A stretch of DNA of 63,675 nucleotides, taken from Methanobacteriota archaeon (GTDB lineage: Archaea; Halobacteriota; Methanomicrobia; Methanomicrobiales; Methanocorpusculaceae). Shown here one piece after another: positions 18,378-27,657 of the stretch (its first letter is position 1; every line of letters begins with the position of its first letter). The stretch spans positions 1 through 63,675 of the forward strand of contig JAEWXF010000019.1 of NCBI GenBank assembly GCA_023396065.1, written 5' to 3'. The notes under the pieces were generated by a model. That model made no database searches and was not told the DNA's origin. It worked only from the letters and a program-made list of their open reading frames with translations. Made by a program: the position numbers and the translations under genes.

Positions 18378-18476
18378 CTCGACGTCAGCTGGAAAACAGT
18401 CTGGGATGTGCTGCAAAAAGATATTCCGCAACTCAAACTGGGTATCGAACGCATCCGAACAGAAAAAGGCTGGTAG
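18378..18476 (+). pseudogene. C-terminal remnant of a HEPN (DUF86) toxin
   Basis: Immediately after the mntA stop, in the same frame, 32 codons read LDVSWKTVWDVLQKDIPQLK and so on to a TAG at 18474-18476. The pattern (W-x-x-V-W-D-V-x-x-x-D-I-P-x-L-K) is the C-terminal end of HEPN/DUF86 proteins that partner MntA. No start codon or N-terminal domain, and so no Rx4-6H catalytic motif, remains. An internal deletion joining the mntA end to the HEPN tail is the simplest explanation. Confidence 0.65.
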
Positions 18477-18478
18477 AG

Positions 18479-19132
18479 TTACCTACAATCCCATTCCGCA
18501 AAAAACTCCGCAAGGTATGCCTCCATAAACCGGTGCCGCCGTTCCGCGATTTTTCGCGCCGTTTCGGTGTTCATCCGGTCCCGGAGCAGCAGCAGCTTTT
18601 CGTACAAATGATTGATGGTGTGCCGGCTGCCGTTCCGGTACTCCGCAGCATCTGCGACCGTCACGATGCCCTCATCAGGATTATAGAGCTCGCGGCCTTT
18701 CGCTCCGCCGTAGGCAAACGCCCGGGCAATGCCAATCGCCCCCATTGCATCCAGCCGGTCCGCGTCCTGAACCATCTGTCCCTCGCGGGACAGGGGTGTT
18801 CGATCAAACCCGCCCTTGTAACCGAGGTGCCCGATATCAAAGAGAACTCCCGAGAGAACATCCGTGGCGATTTCATCACGAACCCGGAGCTGGTCAAGCA
18901 GTCCAATGAGTGCCGCATCACTGTCACCTTCATAGAACTTTTCATCATAGACATCATGCAGCAGGGCAGTCAGCCGGACACGGAAAAGATCAGCACCGCC
19001 CTCCGCAGATGCAATATGTTCCGCAAGACTGAGTACGCGGGACACATGCCACCAGTCATGACCGGTTGGCTCGGCAAAAGAGACGGAACGGACATAATCG
19101 GAAACAATCCGGAGAACTTCGGCCTGATCCAT
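18479..19132 (-). CDS. HD-domain metal-dependent phosphohydrolase
   Basis: The 217-residue protein has the HD superfamily layout: His29 in GHDWWHVSRVLSLAEHIA, then the HD pair in LTALLHDVYDEKF at residues 59-60, and a later D in VQDADRLDAMGAIGIARAF. These residues bind divalent metal for phosphoester hydrolysis. The closest family is the small YedJ/YpgQ-like HD hydrolases; the substrate is unknown. It follows the prenyl synthase gene by about 36 nt and converges with the mntA-HEPN remnant. Confidence 0.9.
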   Translation of the reverse strand: MDQAEVLRIVSDYVRSVSFAEPTGHDWWHVSRVLSLAEHIASAEGGADLFRVRLTALLHDVYDEKFYEGDSDAALIGLLDQLRVRDEIATDVLSGVLFDIGHLGYKGGFDRTPLSREGQMVQDADRLDAMGAIGIARAFAYGGAKGRELYNPDEGIVTVADAAEYRNGSRHTINHLYEKLLLLRDRMNTETARKIAERRHRFMEAYLAEFFAEWDCR

Positions 19133-19168
19133 AAAACTCGGGAAAAATCGGATTCAAAAAAAGAGAGA

Positions 19169-20140
19169 TTAGTATCCTCTCGTAATGAAAAAGTCCACCA
19201 TCTCAAAGATCAGATCCCGCTCCTCGGACTCCGGCACCACGCCTGCAAGACCTGCCTTTGAGTCAGCGATGAGTTTCTCGGAGATACCACGGACTTTCCC
19301 GAGAACGCCGGACTCCTCAAGAAGTGCGATTGCTTCTGCGACCTCCTCTCTGGTGAGGTGATCCTTATGATACTTCGACAGGTCTACACCCATCTCGCGG
19401 GCCGTAATCGCAAGAAGCGTCTGCTTGTTCTCGCGGAGATCAGATGCCTGATCTTTCCCGGAAACCTCCGGCGGCGTCATCAGATCAATGATGTCGTCCT
19501 GAATCTGGAATGCAATGCCGGTGTTCAGACCCAGCGTATAGAACGCGGATATCTGCTTGATGTCACCGCCTGCAAGCGCAGCCCCGATACCGGCCGCCGC
19601 CGCATACAAAACACCCGTCTTCTTTCTGACCATCTCCAGATACTCCTCGGCACGGACATCGTTCCGCGTCTCAAAGGAAACATCCTCCTGCTGGCCCTCG
19701 CAGATTTCATAGCAGGCGTGCGACAGCATCTGCACTGCCGCAACCTTTGACTCAGGGCTTGCATTCTTCACCGAACAGAGATGTTCAAACGCCTTTGCGT
19801 ACAGTACATCGCCGGCAAGAATCGCTGTTGGCTCGTCCCAGACCACGTGAACGGTCGGACGGCCGCGACGCAGCGAATCGCCGTCCATGATATCATCATG
19901 AACCAGCGTGAACGTATGGGTCCACTCAAGGGCAAGCGCAGCCGCAAAAATATCTGCGGACGCTCCCTTGCGGACCGCATCAGCCGCAAGCAGCACCAGC
20001 GCCGGCCGGAGACGCTTGCCTCCGCCGAGCAGCAGATGAGCAGACGCCTTCTGCAGTGTCGTATCAGTCGCTTTGCTGTACTCGTCTGCCTCCTGATCAA
20101 CTTTTTCAGCAACAGACTTCAGATACTCAGATAACTCCAT
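19169..20140 (-). CDS. idsA: Polyprenyl (farnesyl/geranylgeranyl) diphosphate synthase
   Basis: The roughly 323-residue trans-prenyltransferase makes the C15/C20 chains used in archaeal ether lipids. The first aspartate-rich motif is DDIMD at residues 85-89 (HDDIMDGDSLRRG) and the second is QIQDDIIDL near residue 215. The GGGKRLRPALV segment is the IPP-binding start of the family. I chose the ATG at 20140; a GTG at 20149 is possible. It is downstream of RNase J and the mevalonate genes, so isoprenoid synthesis is clustered here. Confidence 0.95.
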   Translation of the reverse strand: MELSEYLKSVAEKVDQEADEYSKATDTTLQKASAHLLLGGGKRLRPALVLLAADAVRKGASADIFAAALALEWTHTFTLVHDDIMDGDSLRRGRPTVHVVWDEPTAILAGDVLYAKAFEHLCSVKNASPESKVAAVQMLSHACYEICEGQQEDVSFETRNDVRAEEYLEMVRKKTGVLYAAAAGIGAALAGGDIKQISAFYTLGLNTGIAFQIQDDIIDLMTPPEVSGKDQASDLRENKQTLLAITAREMGVDLSKYHKDHLTREEVAEAIALLEESGVLGKVRGISEKLIADSKAGLAGVVPESEERDLIFEMVDFFITRGY

Positions 20141-20163
20141 TTGATACACTCTCTCAGTTTTGG

Positions 20164-21507
20164 TTATTTCGGGAGAACCAGACGGTCCCCGTTCTGCATA
20201 ATGTGAATCTCTTTGTTCAGCGTGTAGCCTAACTCACGGCCAAGCGACACGTATCCGCCCTTCATCTCGAACGGACCATGGGACGGAACGATGTGTTCGG
20301 GGTTCAGCATGGATACAAGATCATAATGTTCCTGATAGAACGCATGTCCCGTCACGTGCAGACCATCGAAGATACGGGCTCCCTGCCGCAGCAGCAGACG
20401 GTCAACCTCTGCACGCTGGGCATAGTTCACAGGATTTGGAATGATGTTTGCCGAAAACATCACCTTGTCCCCTTTTTCAATCTTAAACGGCGTATCGCCT
20501 GCGGCCATACGGGACAGCATCGATCCCGGCTCGCCCTGATGACCGGTTACCACCAGCAGATACTTTTCCTTGCCCTCTTTGGCAACACGACGGAGTATGC
20601 GGTCTGTGGTCTTACGGTTCCCATAGATACTCGTCCCTTGAGGGAATGCGACCTGCTTCATCATCTCTGCTGTGCCGTTGTACCTCTCCATCGAACGGCC
20701 CAGCAGGAGCGGCACCCGGTCGATCTCACGGGCACACTCGGTAATAGTTTTAATTCTCGCAATCTGTGACGCAAACGTCGAGACGATGACCGCATTCTTG
20801 TCATCCTCGCAGCGGGTGATTGCATCCCGCACACGAAGCCGGGCTACCTGCTCGCTTGGGGCATATCCGCGGTCATCAAGATTCAGTGACTCAACGATCA
20901 AAACCTTCACGCCTTCCTTACCGATGGCACGCATCCGGCCGATGTCCGGCGGCTCGCCGATGACCGGTGTCATGTCCAGTTTGAAATCATTGGCATACAC
21001 CACACATCCCGCAGGTGTGTGAAGCACCGCCATAACGGAATCAATGATACTGTGCTGAACCCGCACGAACTCCAGTGTCAGATGCTGCGAGATGGTATAC
21101 TTACTTCCGGCCTTCAGGGCAAACGTCTTGTTCGCCACCGAAAACTTCCGCTCGCTCTCGATCTGCTGACGAATCAGCTCAGTTGTATACGGTGTCGCAA
21201 GAATCGGACAGTTGTACCGGTGGGCAAGTTTCTGAACTGCGCCGATGTGGTCAAGGTGACCATGCGTACAGACAATCGCCTTCACCGTCCCCTCGACCGA
21301 GTTCATGACCGTATCGTCGGGGATTGCACCAATCTGGATCAGATCCAGCGAGTGCATGTTCTCCATTTCTACATTGTTATTTCCTGAGATCGGGTCAAGA
21401 TACAGACCCATATCAAAGATAACGATCTCTTTGCCGACACGGACCGCGGTCATATTTCTTCCGACCTCGTTATATCCGCCGACAGCGATGACTTCTATGT
21501 CAACCAT
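20164..21507 (-). CDS. rnj: Archaeal ribonuclease J (beta-CASP metallo-beta-lactamase)
   Basis: The 447-residue RNase has the metallo-beta-lactamase zinc motif HGHLDH at residues 82-87 and a beta-CASP domain in the middle. The family start EVIAVGGYNEVGRNMTAVRV is intact. Later motifs include VTGHQGEPGSMLSRM and the C-terminal VTGHAFYQEH and IVPSHGPFEMK. Archaeal RNase J is a 5'-3' exonuclease active in RNA turnover. Its position between fni and idsA is a common archaeal arrangement. Confidence 0.95.
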   Translation of the reverse strand: MVDIEVIAVGGYNEVGRNMTAVRVGKEIVIFDMGLYLDPISGNNNVEMENMHSLDLIQIGAIPDDTVMNSVEGTVKAIVCTHGHLDHIGAVQKLAHRYNCPILATPYTTELIRQQIESERKFSVANKTFALKAGSKYTISQHLTLEFVRVQHSIIDSVMAVLHTPAGCVVYANDFKLDMTPVIGEPPDIGRMRAIGKEGVKVLIVESLNLDDRGYAPSEQVARLRVRDAITRCEDDKNAVIVSTFASQIARIKTITECAREIDRVPLLLGRSMERYNGTAEMMKQVAFPQGTSIYGNRKTTDRILRRVAKEGKEKYLLVVTGHQGEPGSMLSRMAAGDTPFKIEKGDKVMFSANIIPNPVNYAQRAEVDRLLLRQGARIFDGLHVTGHAFYQEHYDLVSMLNPEHIVPSHGPFEMKGGYVSLGRELGYTLNKEIHIMQNGDRLVLPK

Positions 21508-21556
21508 TCCTGTTTCTCCAAACTATTTCAGACCAGAGGCACGAGTGCTCCCTGGC

Positions 21557-22645
21557 TTATCCTGTCATCTGCCGCAATGTTCCCGTAATATATGTCCTGG
21601 CAGCGCCAAGTGAGGGAATATCAGCCGAACCCGTCAGAAACATAGCCGCACGAAGCTGGGCATGTATCGACTCAATGGTCCGGAATGTTTCATCTTCACC
21701 GCAAAGGGCAGGGGAAAGCAGCGGAAGCGCCATGCCCCCGAGTGTTGCGCCGAGTGCAACCGCTTTCGCAATATCAAGACCCGACCGCAGCCCGCCGGTT
21801 GCGATCACAGGTCCTTTTCTGGTCCCGGCTACCTCAAAAACACTCACTGCAGTAGGTATCCCCCATGTAAGGAGAGAGTCCCCGAGTTCCCGGAGTGCTT
21901 TATCACCGGCAGCCCCGCGCTCATCAGCACGGATTCCTTCTATCTTCGCCCACGAGGTTCCGCCGACGCCGCCGGTATCAATGGCAGCAACGCCGGCATC
22001 CCAGAGCAGGGATGCAACCTCGCGGGATATTCCGTTCCCGGTCTCTTTTACAATGACCGGGAACTTTGCATCATTACACAGCTGCCGGATCGCAGCAAGG
22101 CAGCCGGAAGCGTCATGATCTCCTTCAGGCTGGATTGCCTCCTGCAGGAAATTCAGATGAATACAGAGGGCATCTGCATCGATCATCTCAACCGCACGTT
22201 CCGCCCACTCGGTCCCGTGTTCCGCAAGCTGAACGGCTCCGAGATTTCCGCAGACAAATGCATGCGGTGCGGTCTCACGGACAATCGAAAATGAATCCGC
22301 AAGTTCGGGTTTTTCCAGAGCAGCACGCTGGGATCCGACACCTATGGCGAGCCCGTACTTTTCGGCAGCGGCTGCCAGAACACGGTTCACCTCCGCGGTA
22401 TCCGGGTGTCCGCCGGTCATCGCTGCGATAAACAGCGGAGAACCGAGACGGTGACCGAGAAACTCAACCGAGTAGTCGATCGTGTCCATATTGCATTCCG
22501 GCAGAGCACAGTGGACGAGATGTACGTCATCGAATCCGGTTCTCCCGGTTTCGATATCGGTCTCACTGCAGATGCGCAGATGATCCATCTTGCGTGATGA
22601 GGTCAGTTTCTCTTTTGTCATGTTAACGAATGAGGGTCCCGCCAT
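21557..22645 (-). CDS. fni: Type 2 isopentenyl-diphosphate isomerase
   Basis: This FMN-dependent enzyme interconverts IPP and DMAPP. It has SSRKMDHLRIC at the N-terminus, PLFIAAMTGGHPDTAEVNR, the substrate/flavin region VKETGNGISREVA, and the phosphate-binding VGGTSWAKIE and ATGGLRSGLDIAKA segments. Starts at 22645 (upstream GGCAGGG, overlapping the IPK gene by 23 nt) and at 22621 (MTKEKLTSSRK, adjacent to the IPK stop) are both possible. It follows mevalonate kinase and IPK in one operon. Confidence 0.95.
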   Translation of the reverse strand: MAGPSFVNMTKEKLTSSRKMDHLRICSETDIETGRTGFDDVHLVHCALPECNMDTIDYSVEFLGHRLGSPLFIAAMTGGHPDTAEVNRVLAAAAEKYGLAIGVGSQRAALEKPELADSFSIVRETAPHAFVCGNLGAVQLAEHGTEWAERAVEMIDADALCIHLNFLQEAIQPEGDHDASGCLAAIRQLCNDAKFPVIVKETGNGISREVASLLWDAGVAAIDTGGVGGTSWAKIEGIRADERGAAGDKALRELGDSLLTWGIPTAVSVFEVAGTRKGPVIATGGLRSGLDIAKAVALGATLGGMALPLLSPALCGEDETFRTIESIHAQLRAAMFLTGSADIPSLGAARTYITGTLRQMTG

Positions 22646-23375
22646 GATCCCTGCCGCCCAGGAAGTCCATTACCCGGGAGATGTGGAAAAGATGGGATGG
22701 TATTCCGGCATCTGCGAGAAGCAGCAGCTCCTCGACTTTGCCGCGCATTCCTCCGGTGACATCGGTGTTTGCCGAGTCGCCAAGATCAATGCCGCCGACA
22801 TTGTCCCGGGTAATGACCGGGACAACCGTGTTTCCGGAAAGAACGCCGGCAACGTCGGTGGCAACACCGACACGGGTCGCACCAAGGGCACGGGCCATTG
22901 CCGGGACGATCTGATCTCCGGATACAATACAGGCACCCCGGACGGTATCCATGACCACATCGCCGTGGAGAACCGGCACCACGCCGAGTGCGAGAAGCGC
23001 TTTGATCTGTTCCTCTCCGGAGTAGACGAGCCGGCCGTTTTCCGCAAGGCTGCTGCAGAACGGATGCATGCAGACTGCATCCACACCGCATTCGCGTAAA
23101 ACGGAGACGAACTCTTCATTCAGTCTGCGGACAGCGAAGTGGGTAACCGCGATTCCCTCCGCATTCTCCCGGGAGACACCGTTCTGAATGCGGTATGCCT
23201 TTGCTTCCGGATGACCGCAGGAACCGGCACCGTGAACAATTACCAGCGGGACCGATTTTGCAACCGGGGCAATGTGCTCGGCAAGTTCGCGGATTCGTGC
23301 GGTGTTGATTACGCCGGGTTCGGATTTTTTCGTAACGACACTGCCGCCGAGTTTGAGTACCGTGATTTCACTCAT
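22623..23375 (-). CDS. Isopentenyl phosphate kinase
   Basis: From the ATG at 23375 the product is 250 residues. It starts VLKLGGSVVTKK (amino-acid-kinase Gly-rich loop) and has VIVHGAGSCGHPEAKAY, which supplies the catalytic His of IPKs, and a C-terminal DVTGGMRGKVEELL segment. It phosphorylates isopentenyl phosphate to IPP, the final step of the archaeal modified mevalonate pathway. The longer frame to 23606 is discarded because its first 77 codons lie inside the mevalonate kinase gene. The two genes overlap by 8 nt. Confidence 0.93.
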   Translation of the reverse strand: MSEITVLKLGGSVVTKKSEPGVINTARIRELAEHIAPVAKSVPLVIVHGAGSCGHPEAKAYRIQNGVSRENAEGIAVTHFAVRRLNEEFVSVLRECGVDAVCMHPFCSSLAENGRLVYSGEEQIKALLALGVVPVLHGDVVMDTVRGACIVSGDQIVPAMARALGATRVGVATDVAGVLSGNTVVPVITRDNVGGIDLGDSANTDVTGGMRGKVEELLLLADAGIPSHLFHISRVMDFLGGRDHGGTLIR

Positions 23376-24240
23376 CTTTCTCTTTCCGTGCTCCGTCTGT
23401 ATCGATAGTGGTAATGATTGATCTGGCGTCGCATCCCTCAATCGCACCGGCAACCCGGTTCCGGGAGCTTTTGGAACAGATCGCATACATGGACCCGCCG
23501 CCGCCGGCACCGGTTGTCTTTGCTCCATACGCTCCTGCGGCACGGGTGGCAAGCACGAGTTTGGACAGCATCGGGTGACCAACACCCAGTGCGTCCAGGA
23601 GAGCATGGTTCATGTTCATGAGGGAGCCGAGTTCCTTCTGGTTGTCCAGATTATGCATGGCCTTCATGGTAATGGCGGCAATGGAGTCCAGTATCGGGTT
23701 TGCAATGTCGGGAGAGTGCTTCCGCAGATCGGCCACTTTGGATACCATCTCAGATGTGCTGTGGGAGACAAGCGTGTTCCCGATCACGAGAGAGAAGTTC
23801 TGCGGCGGGAGAAGTCTGCGTTTTTCCGCGCCGCGAACAAGCACCATGCCGCCAAACGTTGATACGTACGTATCGGTCGCACTGGCGCGGCCGTTCTGCG
23901 CAGACATCTCCACCTGATGGGCGAGGTCTGCAATCTCCGCACGGGTCTTTTCCAGACCGAACTCGTCGTTGATGGCAAACAGTGTTGCAACGGTGACGGC
24001 CGCAGAAGACCCGAGTCCCGAGGAACTGGGCAGCTGGGACCGGACGTAGACGCTGCCTTTGACATCCATCAGCCGGAAACACTCCGCAATATACGGAGAG
24101 TTCGGCTTCTGATGATACCGTGTCTCCCGGACGGTTACCATCACCCGCGGCTTGATTGCCATGGCAATGCCGGGTTTTCCATAGACAACGGCGTGTTCCC
24201 CGAAGAGGAACACTTTACCGGGAGCACTCCATGTTGCCAT
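23368..24240 (-). CDS. mvk: Mevalonate kinase
   Basis: The 290-residue GHMP kinase phosphorylates mevalonate. Motif 1 is APGKVFLFGEHAVVYGKPG; motif 2 is LPSSSGLGSSAAVTVA, the ATP-binding loop; motif 3 is KTTGAGGGGSMYAI. The presence of IPK directly downstream, and no phosphomevalonate kinase or decarboxylase nearby, fits the archaeal bypass of the classical pathway. It begins right at the end of the MEMO gene. Confidence 0.95.
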   Translation of the reverse strand: MATWSAPGKVFLFGEHAVVYGKPGIAMAIKPRVMVTVRETRYHQKPNSPYIAECFRLMDVKGSVYVRSQLPSSSGLGSSAAVTVATLFAINDEFGLEKTRAEIADLAHQVEMSAQNGRASATDTYVSTFGGMVLVRGAEKRRLLPPQNFSLVIGNTLVSHSTSEMVSKVADLRKHSPDIANPILDSIAAITMKAMHNLDNQKELGSLMNMNHALLDALGVGHPMLSKLVLATRAAGAYGAKTTGAGGGGSMYAICSKSSRNRVAGAIEGCDARSIITTIDTDGARKEKDE

Positions 24241-25086
24241 TCAGATGACCTCCATGGCAGCATATCCGACAACCTCACGGGAATCACCGGTAGCATCGCC
24301 CGAGGTCTGATACATTATCACCCGGGCGTCTGTTGCGCCGAGATGTTTTCCGATCAGAAGCAGGGCAGCAATGCAGCCGTAGCCGCACATTGAAGGACGA
24401 ACCTCCGCGAGAGCCTCATAGAATTTTTTCACGTCAAGCCGGGATGCGGCGGCAAGAACGGTCAGGTCGTCATGCTCGGCAACACTGCGGGGAACGTAAT
24501 GGGACCCGTCACCGGATGCGATGATGACGATCTCTTCGGAGCATAGGTCAATCGCCCGGCAGACTGCGTCCGCCACTGCGGATACTGCAGATAATGACTG
24601 ATCACCGAGCAGTACCGGGACAACACGGGCGTTTGGGAAGCGGTACCGGATAAACGGCATCTGGACTTCCAGGGAGTTTTCCTGAACCCGGATCAGGTCC
24701 GGACGGTTCGGAATTCCTGATTTCTCCAGAGCGGCAATCAGGTTCGTATCCGGACTGACCGGGCCGAGCGGAGTTTCCCAGAGGAGGTCAGCGGTTGCGG
24801 TCATGCATCCGGCGTGACTTGGGCCGATCACAATGAACGTCCCGGAGAATGTTTCGGGAATTTTTGCATAAGCACACGCAGCAGTCTTTCCCGAGTAGAG
24901 ATAGCCTGCGTGCGGAACCAACACACCGTACGGAGAGGTTACAGACGTAACCGTAGAGGAAAAGAATGCATCAAGTGTACGTTTCAGTTCCTGTGCGCTG
25001 CCGGGGTAAAACATACCCGCAAGTGTTGCCGGTCTGGATTCGGTACCGGCCGAGTCACAGGATACGGGAATATCCTCTATTTTCAT
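24241..25086 (-). CDS. MEMO1-family protein (AmmeMemoRadiSam system B-like)
   Basis: About 281 residues from the ATG at 25086, whose start fits the family better than 25131. It has RPATLAGMFYPGSAQELK, GVLVPHAGYLYSGKTAACAYA, and IVIASGDGSHYVPRSVAEHDD, typical of the MEMO/LigB-like fold. Metal-binding His residues are in PHAGYLYSG and in the HYVP segment. Archaeal members often sit next to mevalonate kinase, as here. The cellular role is unproven; an accessory role in lipid or redox metabolism is only suggested by context. Confidence 0.9.
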   Translation of the reverse strand: MKIEDIPVSCDSAGTESRPATLAGMFYPGSAQELKRTLDAFFSSTVTSVTSPYGVLVPHAGYLYSGKTAACAYAKIPETFSGTFIVIGPSHAGCMTATADLLWETPLGPVSPDTNLIAALEKSGIPNRPDLIRVQENSLEVQMPFIRYRFPNARVVPVLLGDQSLSAVSAVADAVCRAIDLCSEEIVIIASGDGSHYVPRSVAEHDDLTVLAAASRLDVKKFYEALAEVRPSMCGYGCIAALLLIGKHLGATDARVIMYQTSGDATGDSREVVGYAAMEVI

Positions 25087-25251
25087 GTGGTATCCAACGG
25101 GTTGTATGCCGTAACGTCCGCCGATCCGCAAAGGGGTGATATCTGAATATGCGGACAGGTGTGTGAAGGTGGTTATGTGTTGGTTTGGCAGGGTTTTAAT
25201 GATTGCGACAGATCCCGGAAACGAATCTACCGAAAAAAGTATGAGGGGAGT

Positions 25252-25860
25252 TTAGAACTCGGATTCAAAGTCTTCAAAGGTCAGGGAAGAGACAACGCCC
25301 TTCTGCTTTAAGACCTCGCGGGTCAGCAGGAAGTAGACCATGGAGAGAGCTTTGCGTCCTTTGTTGTTTGTCGGGATGACGAGGTCCACGTTGTTGGTCT
25401 GGTTGTTGATATCACACAGTGCAATGACCGGGATACCGCACTGGACAGCTTCCGTGATAACCTGGGAGTCTCCGATCGGGTCTGTAACCACAACAACCGA
25501 CGGTTCGACGTACTTCGGGAGAACCGGGTTGGTAAGCGTACCGGGGATGAACCGGCCGACGTGAGACATAGCTCCGATACTGTTGGCAAACTTCTGTGCC
25601 GGGTACTGGCCGTACTGACGGGACGTTACTACGAAGATCTTCGGGGTCTCGTAGCGTGCAAGGAACTTTGCTACCTGTTTGATACGCTCATCGGTCTTTC
25701 TGATATCAATAATATACAGACCGTCAGAACGGACACGGTAGATGAATTCCTTCATGTCGTCGTCTTTCTGCTGGGTTCCGATATGGACACCGGCTGCCAG
25801 ATATTCTTCTACGGATACTAATGGTTCGGTCAGTTCAATTCCAAGTTCATTGTCGGCCAT
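25252..25860 (-). CDS. rps2: Small ribosomal subunit protein uS2
   Basis: About 202 residues from the ATG at 25860. It contains YLAAGVHIGTQQKDDDMKEF and IYRVRSDGLYIIDIRKTDER, the archaeal S2p start, and GVVSSLTFEDFESEF at the end. It binds the 30S head/platform junction. It is 1 nt downstream of enolase and preceded in the same operon by rpoK. Confidence 0.95.
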   Translation of the reverse strand: MADNELGIELTEPLVSVEEYLAAGVHIGTQQKDDDMKEFIYRVRSDGLYIIDIRKTDERIKQVAKFLARYETPKIFVVTSRQYGQYPAQKFANSIGAMSHVGRFIPGTLTNPVLPKYVEPSVVVVTDPIGDSQVITEAVQCGIPVIALCDINNQTNNVDLVIPTNNKGRKALSMVYFLLTREVLKQKGVVSSLTFEDFESEF

Positions 25861-25861
25861 T

Positions 25862-27061
25862 TTAGAAATGCTCCTCAATTCTTATAAGTTCATTTAGTTT
25901 AGCGATACGCTCGCCGCCAACAATACCACACTTGAGGAAACAGCAGTTGAATGCGGTTCCCAGATGCGCGATGGTGGTGTCGGTTGTTTCACCGGAACGG
26001 TGGCTCATAACGGTCTCATACCCATATTCATGGGCCAGACGGATCGTTTCAAAGGTGTCGGTCAGGGTGCCGATCTGGTTGGGTTTGATCAGGACACAGT
26101 TTCCTGCTTCCATGGAAATTCCCTCTTCCAGACGCTTCGCATTGGTGACGAACAGATCGTCACCGCAGATAAGCGTGTCACGGCCGCAGATTTCTTCGGT
26201 GATTCGTGCGAATCCCTCAAAGTCTTCTTCCTGAAGCGGATCTTCGACGTAGATCAGATTATACTGGTCCACCAGTTCCGCGATGTATGCGATCTGCTCC
26301 TCAGTAGTGCGCTTTGCATTCTTATACACATACCGCTCTGAAGCTGCATCCCACATCTCTGAAGCTGCGACATCAAGACCCATGCGGACCTCAATACCGG
26401 TCTCATCCTGCACTTTGTTTACTGCTTCGGCAACGATTTCGAATGCTTCGGCGTCGCTGATGTGCGGAGCCCATGCCCCTTCGTCACCTTTGCCGCAGCC
26501 TTTTTTGCGCGCGACAAGAATTTCTTTGACGGTTTTGTGAACGCGGGCATTCGTGAAGACAGCTTCTGCGGCGGTTGCCGCGCCGGTCGGCACAATCAGG
26601 AACTCCTGAATGTCGGTGGCGTCTACTGCGTGGGCGCCGCCGCCGATAACGTTGCCGAGGGGAAGCGGTGTCTGGTCGACAAACGTGCCGCCGAGATACT
26701 GGAACAGTTCAAGGTTGAGCGCGGACGCGGCAGCCTTTGCGTTGGCAAGGGAAAGTGCCACGGCAATGTTTGCACCGATACCGGAGAGGTCATCGGTTCC
26801 GTCCACGGTCTGCAGCGTCTCGTCAAAGGTACGCTGGTCCTGCGCATCAAGTTCAATGAGTTCAGGGATCAGGCGTGCCTGCGCATCAGCAACCGCTTCT
26901 CTGCAGGGTCTGACCTTGGCCTCGTAGATGCCGGTTGAGGCACCGCTCGGTGCGCATGCACGACCGTAACCGCCGCAGCAGGTCATAATTTCCGCTTCAA
27001 TGGTTTCATTGCCGCGGCTGTCAAGAATTGTACGAAGGGTAATACCCTCAATTGTGGTCAT
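25862..27061 (-). CDS. eno: Enolase (phosphopyruvate hydratase)
   Basis: The 399-residue enzyme interconverts 2-phosphoglycerate and phosphoenolpyruvate. Seen are TILDSRGNETIEAEI and CAPSGASTGIYEAK at the N-terminus, the metal ligands in YVEDPLQEEDFEG and CGDDLFVTN, and the catalytic Lys in NCVLIKPNQIGTLTDT with MSHRSGETTDTTIAH. Its place between rpoK and rps2 is a recurrent archaeal gene order. Confidence 0.97.
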   Translation of the reverse strand: MTTIEGITLRTILDSRGNETIEAEIMTCCGGYGRACAPSGASTGIYEAKVRPCREAVADAQARLIPELIELDAQDQRTFDETLQTVDGTDDLSGIGANIAVALSLANAKAAASALNLELFQYLGGTFVDQTPLPLGNVIGGGAHAVDATDIQEFLIVPTGAATAAEAVFTNARVHKTVKEILVARKKGCGKGDEGAWAPHISDAEAFEIVAEAVNKVQDETGIEVRMGLDVAASEMWDAASERYVYKNAKRTTEEQIAYIAELVDQYNLIYVEDPLQEEDFEGFARITEEICGRDTLICGDDLFVTNAKRLEEGISMEAGNCVLIKPNQIGTLTDTFETIRLAHEYGYETVMSHRSGETTDTTIAHLGTAFNCCFLKCGIVGGERIAKLNELIRIEEHF

Positions 27062-27063
27062 AT

Positions 27064-27252
27064 TTACAGAACCTCCACATTCTCACCAATGCGGCGCTTT
27101 ACAGTAATAGGGACCCGGTCATTCTCATACTCTACAAGAGCGATCTCAAGCGGATCGATCTTGGAGGTTCTGACAAGAATAGGCGCACCCATGGAAATCT
27201 GCAAAGCACGTGCACCGATGATCCTGGCCCGTTCATAACGAGTGTATATCAT
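27064..27252 (-). CDS. rpoK: DNA-directed RNA polymerase subunit K (Rpb6/omega)
   Basis: The 62-residue archaeal Rpb6 homologue starts YTRYERARIIGARALQISMG and continues APILV, the signature of the omega/Rpb6 family; it helps assemble the largest RNA polymerase subunit. It lies 2 nt before eno and just downstream of tRNA-Pro and rpoN. Confidence 0.93.
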   Translation of the reverse strand: MIYTRYERARIIGARALQISMGAPILVRTSKIDPLEIALVEYENDRVPITVKRRIGENVEVL

Positions 27253-27290
27253 TGGTAATCACATCCATAAAACATAAAGAATGGAAAAAT

Positions 27291-27364
27291 GGGGTCGCTG
27301 AGATTCGAACTCAGGTCACTACGTCCCGAACGTAATAGGATGGTCCAGGCTACCCTACGACCCC
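27291..27364 (-). tRNA. tRNA-Pro (CGG)
   Basis: On the minus strand the 74-nt sequence folds into a full cloverleaf. Acceptor GGGGTCG pairs with CGACCCC, and the D arm contains GGGTAGCC. The anticodon stem TTACG/CGTAG bounds loop TTCGGGA (anticodon CGG), and the T arm is TGAG-TTCGAAT-CTCA. It reads Pro codon CCG. No encoded CCA. It separates rpoN from rpoK, so it may be processed from the operon transcript. Confidence 0.93.
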
Positions 27365-27375
27365 GCATTCATGCA

Positions 27376-27564
27376 TCACGTATAGGGATACAGCTCATCA
27401 ACAGTCTCTTTGTGAGAGAGAAGCATACGTCTGCAACAGTACCGCTCCAGACCAAGAGAGTCGAGAATCTCTTTTGGGTCCTCGCCGGCAGCTTTGCGCT
27501 GTTGAAATTCTTCCCATACAGTGGAAATTACTTTCCCGCAGGTGAAACACCGAACTGGTATCAT
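27376..27564 (-). CDS. rpoN: DNA-directed RNA polymerase subunit N (Rpb10)
   Basis: The 62-residue zinc protein starts MIPVRCFTCGKVISTVWEEF. It contains the CFTCG pair and the ERYCCRRMLLSH pair of cysteines that bind zinc. The longer frame from 27639 lacks family resemblance in its first 25 codons and is not used. It follows rps9 in the standard L18e-L13-S9-RpoN-RpoK order. Confidence 0.95.
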   Translation of the reverse strand: MIPVRCFTCGKVISTVWEEFQQRKAAGEDPKEILDSLGLERYCCRRMLLSHKETVDELYPYT

Positions 27565-27657
27565 TAGTTGTCCTTCTATCTTTATAAAACTGTTGTTTTG
27601 CAAATGGAGGGTGAGAACACCCCCCGATGCAGACAACATGTGTTCTGAACGCTGATC

